DNA of 49,376 nucleotides from Gemmatimonadota bacterium (GTDB lineage Bacteria > Latescibacterota > UBA2968 > GCA-2709665). The DNA lies in NCBI GenBank assembly GCA_028873695.1, contig JAPPNU010000016.1:1-49376 (forward strand), read 5' to 3'. Of this stretch, positions 16,715-24,527 are shown one piece after another (position 1 is the stretch's first letter; every line of letters begins with the position of its first letter). Below the pieces are notes generated by a model that was not told the DNA's origin, made no database searches, and was given only the letters and a program-made list of their open reading frames with translations. Both the position numbers and the translations under genes were made by a program.

Positions 16715-16783
16715 CTACAATTTCAACGTTGGCGCGGGTTGATCCGCACCATCGTGGATTTTAGTCGATTGAAAGGAATTGCA

Positions 16784-18544
16784 ATGTCCAAGGTGAATCC
16801 CAATACACGCACCGTTTCGATTGAAACGCCCATGCCGCCGCCGGAATGGGCGTTACTCGAACGCGCCCTGATCCGGGCGCAGACGCACGCGTGCGATGAA
16901 TTCTTCCACCGTTATTTTGACTCGCGGGGCTATCTCCAGTGCGTACCCCGGTGGGGCGGGAACGACGGGCCGGACGACGCGATCGAAAACCTGACGGGCT
17001 GGCCGATCCTGCACGCGGTCGGCGCGCCGGATTGCATTCTGGACATGTACAAGCTGGGATGGGAAGGACACCTGTTGCAGTATACGGAGGCAAAAACCGT
17101 GGAGGTGCCGCTGGCCCGCGACGGGATGATCTATAAGGAGTTCCCGGTAAGCCTGGACTGGTTCCACCACGGTGAGAGCCTGGCTGTGTTCAATCTCCAA
17201 GGATTGTCCGATCCGTACGATAACCGCTTTCAGCAGCGGGCGCGACGTTACGCGGGATTCTATATGGATGAGGACCCGCAGGCGAAGAATTACGATCCTG
17301 AGCACAGGATCATCCGGAGCCTGTTCACCGGGAGCCGGGGGCCCCTGCTCCGGAAGGCGACGGCGCTGGACTGGGCGGGAGACCCGATCGAAGTGGAGGG
17401 GCGGTTCGACCCGGCGCACGGCGAGCGCAATTTCGAGGAGATGCTGGCGCATTTCGAGGACTATACGGACGTGGTCGGCGACCACCCCATCAATCTGGCG
17501 GCTACCACCCTCGGCCTGAACGCCTTTATGGTGGCGGGGGAACGGAAATACCTGGACTGGGTTGTGGAATACGTGGATGCCTGGGCGGAACGGGCGGCCG
17601 GGAACAACGGGATCCTCCCCAGCAATATCGGACTGAACGGCACAATCGGAGGCGAATGCGATGGGAAATGGTACGGGGGATGCTACGGCTGGGGGTTCAC
17701 GGTGGTCGTGCCGCAAACGGGTGCGTTGTCAAACCGGAACGCGACGTACAGGGGTGTCGCGGGCTTCGGCAACGCGCTGCTTTTGACGGGCGAACAGAAA
17801 TACGTGGACGTCTGGCGCAGGATGCTCAACGCGGTGAATGCCAATTCAAGGAAAGTGGACGGAAAAACCCTGTATCCGCACATGTACGGCGACGACGGCT
17901 GGTACGCATACGTGGAAGAGCCCTACAGCCAGGGCGCCCTGGACGTCTACTACTGGTCGATGGATCGCGAGGACCTGAAATACGTCCCGCGGAACGCGTG
18001 GCTGAGGTTCTTGGATGGCGAAAACGAGGGATTCGCGGAGGCGTCGCTTCGACGGGAGTTCGCGTCCATCCGCGAGAAGATGAACGGCATGCGCCGGGAT
18101 ACCAGCACGCCGGATACCCGGATGTCGGACGATACGCTGAAGTATAACCCGGCCATCAACAGCTGCCTGACCCAGTTGATGCTGGGTGGATTGACGCCGA
18201 GATACGGCGAACCTCTGCATTGCCGCCTGCGTTATTTCGACCCGGAACGGCGCCGGGCGGGGATTCCCGAGGACGTGGCGGCGCTCGTGGAAGGGTTGAC
18301 CGACGAAACGGCCACGGTTTCCCTGGTGAACGTGAATCCGGTTGATCATCGATCGGTGGTCCTGCAGGCGGGCGCCTACGGCGAACACCGGGTGACCGCG
18401 GTTCGGATCGACGGCAAGACCCAATCCCTGGACTGTCCGTTCTTCACGGTTCTACTGGCGCCCGGAAGCGGCAGCCGGCTCGAGGTCACCATGAAGCGGT
18501 ATGCGAATCAGCCGACGTTCGTTTTTCCGTGGGATCGGGAATAG
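16784..18544 (+). CDS. Unclassified predicted carbohydrate-active protein, probably alpha/alpha-toroid
   Basis: A 586-residue protein without signal peptide. I do not recognise a named family. Long stretches of alternating helices with aromatic and acidic residues (WGGNDGPDDAIENLTGW, PILHAVGAPDCI, then NLAATTLGLNAFMVAGERKY) resemble (alpha/alpha)6-toroid glycoside hydrolases or lyases. A Gly/Trp-rich block WYGGCYGWGF lies near the middle, and the last 100 residues look like a small beta domain. AAAGGA precedes ATG 16784; an upstream in-frame ATG at 16739 lacks an SD. It opens the plus-strand cluster of hydrolases and lyases. A cytoplasmic role in oligosaccharide breakdown is inferred only. 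Confidence 0.75.
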   Translation: MSKVNPNTRTVSIETPMPPPEWALLERALIRAQTHACDEFFHRYFDSRGYLQCVPRWGGNDGPDDAIENLTGWPILHAVGAPDCILDMYKLGWEGHLLQYTEAKTVEVPLARDGMIYKEFPVSLDWFHHGESLAVFNLQGLSDPYDNRFQQRARRYAGFYMDEDPQAKNYDPEHRIIRSLFTGSRGPLLRKATALDWAGDPIEVEGRFDPAHGERNFEEMLAHFEDYTDVVGDHPINLAATTLGLNAFMVAGERKYLDWVVEYVDAWAERAAGNNGILPSNIGLNGTIGGECDGKWYGGCYGWGFTVVVPQTGALSNRNATYRGVAGFGNALLLTGEQKYVDVWRRMLNAVNANSRKVDGKTLYPHMYGDDGWYAYVEEPYSQGALDVYYWSMDREDLKYVPRNAWLRFLDGENEGFAEASLRREFASIREKMNGMRRDTSTPDTRMSDDTLKYNPAINSCLTQLMLGGLTPRYGEPLHCRLRYFDPERRRAGIPEDVAALVEGLTDETATVSLVNVNPVDHRSVVLQAGAYGEHRVTAVRIDGKTQSLDCPFFTVLLAPGSGSRLEVTMKRYANQPTFVFPWDRE

Positions 18545-18989
18545 ATAGCTGTCAGCCATTAGCTCTCAGCCGTCAGCTCCCCGCTCAACCCATCCCAAAG
18601 GCGCATGACCCTCGAGGCGAAACCTGCCTTTTCTCCCTCTTTCCTTTAGGAGAGAGGGCCGGGGAGAGAGGTCTGCGGGGATGGGAGCAGGGGTTGGTTT
18701 CGTTCTTGCTCTTGATTTTGCCTCTCGCTTTTGGCTGACAGCTGATGGCTGATTGCTTCATCTGAGAGGTCTGCGGGGCAGCGTGGAGGTGTTGCTCTTG
18801 ATCTTGCATTTTGTCTCTCGCTTTTTGCTGATAGCTGACGGCTGACAGCTGATAGCTTCATCTGGGAGGTCTGCGGGGCAGCGTGGAGGTGTTGCTCTTG
18901 ATCTTGCATTTTGTCTCTCGCTTTTTGCTGATAGCTGACGGCTGACAGCTGATAGCTTTTTTCGCTTTCACACTTATGGAGGTTTCGAA
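18545..18989. other. Intergenic region filled by tandem repeats
   Basis: No gene. Nearly the whole gap consists of the repeats at 18640-18956, ending just before the RBS (GGAGG at 18976-18980) of the amidohydrolase. Confidence 0.7.
18640..18956 (+). repeat. Tandem repeat, period 100 bases
   Basis: Two almost identical 100-base units (18757-18856 and 18857-18956) differ at one visible base. A more diverged unit (about 18660-18756) precedes them, led by the GAGAGGGCCGGGGAGAGAGG block shared with 27567-27587 and 35441-35690. Units end in GCTGATAGCTGACGGCTGACAG-type short direct repeats. Confidence 0.85.
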
Positions 18990-19832
18990 ATGAATCTGGA
19001 TATCGAACGATGGCTCCGCCGGCCCAAGATCGACGTGCACGCCCACGTCTGGAATCTGGGGAACGAGGCGGACGAGGCGAAGTCCGCGGAGCGGCTGATC
19101 GCCACGGGCGACATGTTGGGCATCACGGAATTCTGGTGTTCGTCGCCCATTACGGGCGGGCGTCTGGCCGGTATCGAGGAAGTACGCGCGGAGAACGATG
19201 CCGTGCTGAGGGCCATGAAACGGTTTCCCGACCATATCCGGGGTCTGTGTTTCGTCATTCCGGGGCATTACCAGGACGCGGTGGACGAGATCGATCGGTG
19301 CCTGGACGCGGGGATGATCGGCGTCAAGCTCTACAACCAGTACCGCATTAACGATCCGGCGGTGTATCCGGTTCTCGAACGCATCAGCGAGCGCAGGGTG
19401 CCGCTTCTCGAGCACGCGGGCCTGCCCACCGCCAGGGAATTCCTGGACGCGCAGCCGTTGATTTCCAACGGACCCCACTTCGCGGAGATGAACCGGCGGT
19501 ATCCTGAGGCGATCGTCATTCACGCGCATATCGGCGGCGGCGGTGACTGGGAAAACACCATCCGTGCAATGCGGGACACGTCCACCAGCCTGGTTTGCGA
19601 CGTCAGCGGCAGCAACCTGGACGATGGCCAGGTCGAACTCGCAGTGGCGGAAATGGGCGCCGACCGGGTATTGTTCGGCACGGACGGCACCATGTCCGGC
19701 AGCGTGGCGAAGGTCATCGACGCAACGTTGACGGACGACGAAAAGGACCTGATTTTTTGGGGCAACGCGGAGCGGATCCTGGCCGCGCAGGGCGCGTCGC
19801 CGATCCGAACGGGGAAGGAGGCGCTGGCATGA
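18990..19832 (+). CDS. Amidohydrolase 2 family TIM-barrel hydrolase
   Basis: A 280-residue cytoplasmic protein of the amidohydrolase-related family, which hydrolyses or decarboxylates small cyclic substrates with one metal ion. Metal ligands are visible: HAH at 17-19 (KIDVHAHVW), His142 or the IHAH pair at 178-180, and Asp232 in FGTDG. GVKLY at 111-115 matches the family's strand 4. GGAGG lies 9 bases before the ATG. It overlaps the next amidohydrolase by ATGA, so the two are translationally coupled. Substrate is unknown; context suggests a sugar-acid lactone or uronate derivative. Confidence 0.85.
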   Translation: MNLDIERWLRRPKIDVHAHVWNLGNEADEAKSAERLIATGDMLGITEFWCSSPITGGRLAGIEEVRAENDAVLRAMKRFPDHIRGLCFVIPGHYQDAVDEIDRCLDAGMIGVKLYNQYRINDPAVYPVLERISERRVPLLEHAGLPTAREFLDAQPLISNGPHFAEMNRRYPEAIVIHAHIGGGGDWENTIRAMRDTSTSLVCDVSGSNLDDGQVELAVAEMGADRVLFGTDGTMSGSVAKVIDATLTDDEKDLIFWGNAERILAAQGASPIRTGKEALA

Positions 19833-20629
19833 ATTACTTCGATCTCAATGCATGGCTGGGTTCGTGGCCCTTTCGGGCATTGCGGGACAATACGCCCGAA
19901 ACACTCATCCGAAGGCTGGGCCGGGCCGGAATCGACAAAGCCGCCGTGTCCCGTATCGAAGCGATATTGCACCGCAGCGTACAGCCGGCAAACGAACGGC
20001 TGGCGGAGGACCTGGAGGGGTTTACGGATCGACTGATTCCGATGGCGACGATCAATGCGGCCGATCGGAACTGGGAAGGCGACCTGCGCCGTTGCCACGA
20101 AGATCTGGGGATGAAAGGAGCGCGTCTGTTCCCGACGTACCACGAATTTGCCATTGACGGACCCGAGGCCCGAAGGGTCGTATCCGCATGCGCGGAGCGG
20201 GGTCTTCCGGTATTCATTCCCCACAGAATCGAGGACGTCAGACAGAGACACTGGATGGATCCCGGCCGGATGCTGGACCTCAATGGCGTGACGAATCTGA
20301 TCGCCTCGGTCTCAGGAGCGACAATCGTGATCCCCAATGCGCGAGGGATTGCAGGTTCCGCATTGTGGCGCCGAAATGAAATCCGGGACCGTGACTGGTA
20401 TTTCGACCTGTCTCTCGCGGAAGTCCATTACTCATTGAGCCGAAACGTGAACCAGTTGGGCGATCTGGCGGATTTCATCGATCAGGGCGGTGCGGATCAC
20501 CTCGTGTTCGGCACGCACGCGCCGTTTTCCTATCCTTCCGCCGCGAGGGTCAAGTGTGCGGTATTGCCGGTGGATGACGAAACACTGGAAGCGATCTGTT
20601 ACAAACGTGCTGAAAGGATGTTGAATTGA
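19829..20629 (+). CDS. Amidohydrolase-like protein lacking the N-terminal HxH metal motif
   Basis: A 266-residue relative of the preceding protein. The strand-1 metal motif is replaced by FDLNAWLGSWPF (residues 4-15), and the C-terminal metal Asp of GTD reads GTH (FGTHAPF). It retains the family's overall length, GARLFPTYHEF in place of GVKLY, and FIPHR at the strand-5 position. It may be a non-metal or differently metallated hydrolase, or a non-catalytic partner of the upstream enzyme. Its ATG overlaps the upstream stop (ATGA) and is preceded by GGAGGCG 8 bases away, which fits a co-translated complex. Confidence 0.8.
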   Translation: MNYFDLNAWLGSWPFRALRDNTPETLIRRLGRAGIDKAAVSRIEAILHRSVQPANERLAEDLEGFTDRLIPMATINAADRNWEGDLRRCHEDLGMKGARLFPTYHEFAIDGPEARRVVSACAERGLPVFIPHRIEDVRQRHWMDPGRMLDLNGVTNLIASVSGATIVIPNARGIAGSALWRRNEIRDRDWYFDLSLAEVHYSLSRNVNQLGDLADFIDQGGADHLVFGTHAPFSYPSAARVKCAVLPVDDETLEAICYKRAERMLN

Positions 20630-20651
20630 GTGTACTCGGGGAATTCGACGC

Positions 20652-23066
20652 ATGGTCACCACCAACTTGATAACCGGGCTGGACGGCGCCTGCATACCCC
20701 CGGTCGAAACGCCGATGAGCCGGCGCTACCTGCGGATCGCACAGCAGTGGCTTCCCACCGCGCTGAGCTATTTTGAAGATTGGGATGAGCGTCCCCGTTG
20801 CGGGCACTTCTTCGGCGGGGTCCATTGGTACGGTATCGAGACGGCCGTCCCGTTGCATGCCCTGGCAGCGGTCAGCACGTCGCCGGAATACGACGAGCAT
20901 ATTACGGGACTGTCGATCGACAACCTCCGGGAAGTGGTGATCAAGGCCATCCGATACCTGTGTTTCACGCACGATACGGGCCCCGAGGAATGTCTGCGGC
21001 CGTCAAAAGGACTGGGAATGCCGAGGTCCTGGGGCACGAAGTGGGGGGAACGGGGCCGGGGGTTCTTCCCGGAAAGCCAGTGCGGCGGGACCGTTGCGAA
21101 TATGACGTCCGCGGCGCTGATGTTGCGGCCTTACGTTGACGATGAAACGCGGATGATGCTGGCGGGGATCTGTCTGGATTATCTCGAACGGTTCGGAGAG
21201 ATGGCGCCGAAGAGCGGGGTCTACGCCGATACGCAGATGGAGGAGAACGCGTGGACGGCGCACGGCCTCGCGGCATGCTATCTGTTCGTTTCCGGACACG
21301 AGCGGGCGGAAGCGTGGGAGGATTGCGCCCGGCGATGGATGTTTTCGGCCTGCGCGGCCCCCCAGGACCGGTTCAACGAAGGGACGCTGGAATCGGGGTC
21401 GACGGCCGCGGCGCTGACTGGCAAGACGTTCACCACGCTGCCGGACTACATGGCCGAGAACCACGGGATGGTACACCCCGGCTATACTGCTTCCGGGGTG
21501 CAGTCGGTAGCCAGCCTGGGCCTGCTTTATCGGATGTACGGAAAGATTGAACCGGCGGAGGCGTACTGGAACCGGCAGCGGGTCTACGATGCGATCAAGC
21601 TGTTGACGGATGCGACGGGATCGGCCATGCCCACGCAGGGGATGGACCGCCTCTATCTGGGGGAACAACACGCCCTGCACGCATCGGCATACCTGTTTCT
21701 GAAGGACCCGGATGCGGGATATTTCGAGGAGGTCTCGCTGGCGCTCCGGGAAAAGAAACAGGAAGGGAACGGAGGGCGGTTGATCGATCCCTTGATTGCG
21801 GCGACGTGCCACGAGGTGGAAGATCCCATGGAAATCAAGGAATCGGAGATGATCGCCGGGATCGTCAAACCCTACCTCCTGCACCGGCTGATGGACGCGG
21901 AGGCGCCGGCGCCCGCGTCGGAGGAGGAGATTGCTGCGAAGTTCAACGGCGTCCGTTTGTTCCCGCATTCCGGGTTCGTGCACCATCGACACGGGAAGGG
22001 ACAGAATTCCTTATCCTGGCGCAACTACCTGATAGCGCTGCCGTTTACGCGCGACGGCGTGCACACGGTGGGGCCCAGCCGCTGGAGCCTGCTGGCCAAC
22101 GTGACGGTAAGGGATCGACCCGAAAGCCATGACCTGCGCGTCAACTGGGTCAATCGCAAGGACGACGGGTTCGCGGCGCTGATGGAAATCGGCCGGGCAC
22201 AGGACACAATCCGGCAGCGCGTGCTGTGCTTCTCGCTTCCCGATGGGCGGATGGTGTGCCATGAACGACTCGACGCCGTTCAGGATTGTACGGTGGAAAG
22301 GCTGGACCAGGGGTTTATCCGAATCGTCAACGAAAACTTTCCCCTGGTCGGGGGCGCGTGCGACGGGATGCGAATTCTCTATCATCCGAACGGAGCGAAG
22401 ACATTTCCCGGATTTCCCGGCAGCGATCCAAACGGGGACGTGGTATTCGACCTGCGCGACCCCGGTTGGCTGAACGTGGACGATCAACTGGGGATCGTGT
22501 TCAGGGGGACCGGCGGGACCCGCTATCTGAATCGCCACTATTTCCCGCCGTTCAGCTTCCGGGCGGTCGCGGACGATCTGTTTCTCAGCCTGGAAGACAC
22601 CGCGAAGGAATACGGCGCCGGCGAGCAGGTTGGCGCGCTCGGTATGCTGATCTGCCCCGAGCAGCCGCACGAGGAAACGCCGGACCAGTTTCTCACGGTC
22701 GCCGAATCGTCCGAAGATACCGTCTGCGTACTCGTGGACGGCTATCTGTGCGCGGGTAACTTCGGGTCGAAGCGTAAGGGTTGCGTGTTTGGGACCGCCG
22801 GCGGGAGTCCGGTCCCGGTTTTCGGAAGCGCCACGCGTGTCACCGGAGGTCGCGTCGAGTATTCGATGCCCATCGAGGGCGGAGAGGCCGTCTACATGAA
22901 GGAAGTCATGAAGGTCCGCAGCGACGGGGACATTCGCATCGAAACGGTTCCGGGCGGCAACGCGTATATCACCAATGAAGCGGGGCGAAGGGTCGACGTG
23001 AATATCCAGAAAGACGGCAGAGCACGGGACCTGCGGATGGAGGCGTCGCAGGTGGCGCGCGTCTGA
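20652..23066 (+). CDS. Putative polysaccharide lyase/hydrolase, toroid plus beta-sandwich
   Basis: An 804-residue protein without signal peptide. The N-terminal half (to about 430) is helix-rich with conserved HFFGGVHWYG, TKWGERGRGFF, ESQCG and AENHGMVHPGYTASGV segments, the last resembling the catalytic-face motif (NHG, HP-x-Y) of toroidal polysaccharide lyases. Near the domain junction stands FVHHRHGKG. The C-terminal half is beta-rich (LNVDDQLGIVFRGTGG). It is clearly paralogous, with long shared motifs, to the frameshifted gene at 27693-30106. Exact family is not certain. The start ATG follows GGGGA by 9 bases and lies 22 bases after the amidohydrolase pair, so it is probably in the same operon. 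Confidence 0.75.
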   Translation: MVTTNLITGLDGACIPPVETPMSRRYLRIAQQWLPTALSYFEDWDERPRCGHFFGGVHWYGIETAVPLHALAAVSTSPEYDEHITGLSIDNLREVVIKAIRYLCFTHDTGPEECLRPSKGLGMPRSWGTKWGERGRGFFPESQCGGTVANMTSAALMLRPYVDDETRMMLAGICLDYLERFGEMAPKSGVYADTQMEENAWTAHGLAACYLFVSGHERAEAWEDCARRWMFSACAAPQDRFNEGTLESGSTAAALTGKTFTTLPDYMAENHGMVHPGYTASGVQSVASLGLLYRMYGKIEPAEAYWNRQRVYDAIKLLTDATGSAMPTQGMDRLYLGEQHALHASAYLFLKDPDAGYFEEVSLALREKKQEGNGGRLIDPLIAATCHEVEDPMEIKESEMIAGIVKPYLLHRLMDAEAPAPASEEEIAAKFNGVRLFPHSGFVHHRHGKGQNSLSWRNYLIALPFTRDGVHTVGPSRWSLLANVTVRDRPESHDLRVNWVNRKDDGFAALMEIGRAQDTIRQRVLCFSLPDGRMVCHERLDAVQDCTVERLDQGFIRIVNENFPLVGGACDGMRILYHPNGAKTFPGFPGSDPNGDVVFDLRDPGWLNVDDQLGIVFRGTGGTRYLNRHYFPPFSFRAVADDLFLSLEDTAKEYGAGEQVGALGMLICPEQPHEETPDQFLTVAESSEDTVCVLVDGYLCAGNFGSKRKGCVFGTAGGSPVPVFGSATRVTGGRVEYSMPIEGGEAVYMKEVMKVRSDGDIRIETVPGGNAYITNEAGRRVDVNIQKDGRARDLRMEASQVARV

Positions 23067-23123
23067 CTTCCGGGTTGGCATTCAGGCAGGATTGCCAACG
23101 GTCCGTACCCACAGGCCGATTGA

Positions 23124-24527
23124 ATGGATAATAGCAAGATGCGGCTGGCGATTTGCGGAATCCGGCACGAAACGAACACCTTCTCCCCGTTGCGCGCGGG
23201 AATTGAGGATTTTCTCATCCTGCGAGGGGAGGAGATTCTGGCCGACGGATCCTGGCAGGCGTTTGGCAACGTTGAGTGGGCGCCCACGCTGGTTGCGAGG
23301 GCTTTGCCGCACGGTCTGGTCCTCCGGGAAGCCTACGAGGCCATGGCCTCCGAACTCGTGGACCGCCTGCGCCGGGCAACCCCCGTGGACGGTGTGTACC
23401 TGGACCTGCACGGCGCAATGGAGGTGGAAGGTCTGGGCGACGGGGAACGCGACCTGGTCTGCCGTGTGCGCGAGGCGGTCGGAAACGACGTTCCGATCGT
23501 CGCCAGCCTGGACCTGCACGGCAATCTCGCGCCCGAAGTCGTGGAGAAGACCAACGTCCTGACGGCGCTTCGGACCGCGCCTCACGTGGACGGGCACGAG
23601 ACACGGGTGCGCGCGATCGGACACCTCGTCCGATGCGTGAAAGAGGATATCCGGCCCGTGAACGCCATCGTAAGGCTGCCCATGCTGCTTCCCGGCGAAC
23701 GCGCGGCCACGGGGGTGGAGCCCGCCCGGTCCCTGTACGCGGGGCTTCAGGAGGTGGAAGCGCAGCCGGAGATTGTGGACGCCTCGATCATGATCGGGTG
23801 CGCGTGGACGGATTCGCCGTTCACGTCCGTGGCCGCGATCGTGGTTTCGGAGAATGGTAAGGCAGCCGGGGAGCACGCGGAACGTCTTGCGCAGGAAATC
23901 TGGCGGCGGCGGGACGAATTCGCGCCGGACGCGGTGACGCTTCCCGTGGAAGACGTCGCGCGTCGTGCGGTCCGCGAGACCCGGCGTCCGGTGTTCATCT
24001 CCGATTCGGGAGACAATGTGACCGCCGGTGCGGCCGGCGATATCCCCCTCGTCCTCAAAACGCTGCTTGCTGCCGGCGCCCGGGATGCGGTCGTCGCCGG
24101 GATCGCGGACGCCAGGGCGGTCCAGCGGTGTATCGACGCCGGTGTCGGCGCCGGGCTGACCCTGACCGTGGGCGGCAATCTCGACAGGGTCAATGGATCG
24201 CCGCTCGAGGTGACCGGCCGGGTGGTTTCGATGAATCCGCCGCGGATCGCGGTATTCCAGGTGGACGGCGTCAGGGTGGTCCTGACGGCCGACCGGATGC
24301 CGTTCCTGGAGTTACGGGCTTTTGAAGAGGCGGACGTAAACCCTCGGGAACACGAGATCGTGGTTGTGAAACATGGATACCTCGCGCCTGAACTTCGTGA
24401 GATAGCAGGAACCTCGCTGATGGCGGTCAGCCCCGGGTGTACGACCCTGGCGCTGGAGACGTTGTCCTACAGGCGGATTCAACGGCCCGTGTTTCCACTC
24501 GACGAGGACGTTGTGTTCTCTTTTTGA
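23124..24527 (+). CDS. M81 family metallopeptidase, MlrC-like
   Basis: A 467-residue protein of the MlrC family, named for the last enzyme of microcystin breakdown; most members have unknown substrates. The family N-terminus GIRHETNTFSP (12-22) and the repeated DLHGAM and DLHGN segments are present, followed by TAPHVDGHETR and a C-terminal domain starting near SDSGDNVTAGAAGD. Family members are metal-dependent. It is cytoplasmic by sequence. A possible in-frame ATG 15 bases later shows no better SD. The stop codon overlaps the next ATG by one base (TGATG), so it is coupled to the heparinase-like gene. Confidence 0.9.
   Translation: MDNSKMRLAICGIRHETNTFSPLRAGIEDFLILRGEEILADGSWQAFGNVEWAPTLVARALPHGLVLREAYEAMASELVDRLRRATPVDGVYLDLHGAMEVEGLGDGERDLVCRVREAVGNDVPIVASLDLHGNLAPEVVEKTNVLTALRTAPHVDGHETRVRAIGHLVRCVKEDIRPVNAIVRLPMLLPGERAATGVEPARSLYAGLQEVEAQPEIVDASIMIGCAWTDSPFTSVAAIVVSENGKAAGEHAERLAQEIWRRRDEFAPDAVTLPVEDVARRAVRETRRPVFISDSGDNVTAGAAGDIPLVLKTLLAAGARDAVVAGIADARAVQRCIDAGVGAGLTLTVGGNLDRVNGSPLEVTGRVVSMNPPRIAVFQVDGVRVVLTADRMPFLELRAFEEADVNPREHEIVVVKHGYLAPELREIAGTSLMAVSPGCTTLALETLSYRRIQRPVFPLDEDVVFSF

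Larger units (their letters stand above)
16228..16783. other. Repeat-bearing intergenic region
   Basis: No supported gene. It holds a reverse-oriented, diverged copy of the 116-base repeat (about 16530-16640), a stretch related to 27375-27415 in opposite orientation (about 16650-16685), and a small palindrome at 16694-16714. The promoter of the following gene may lie here but is not obvious. Confidence 0.5.
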
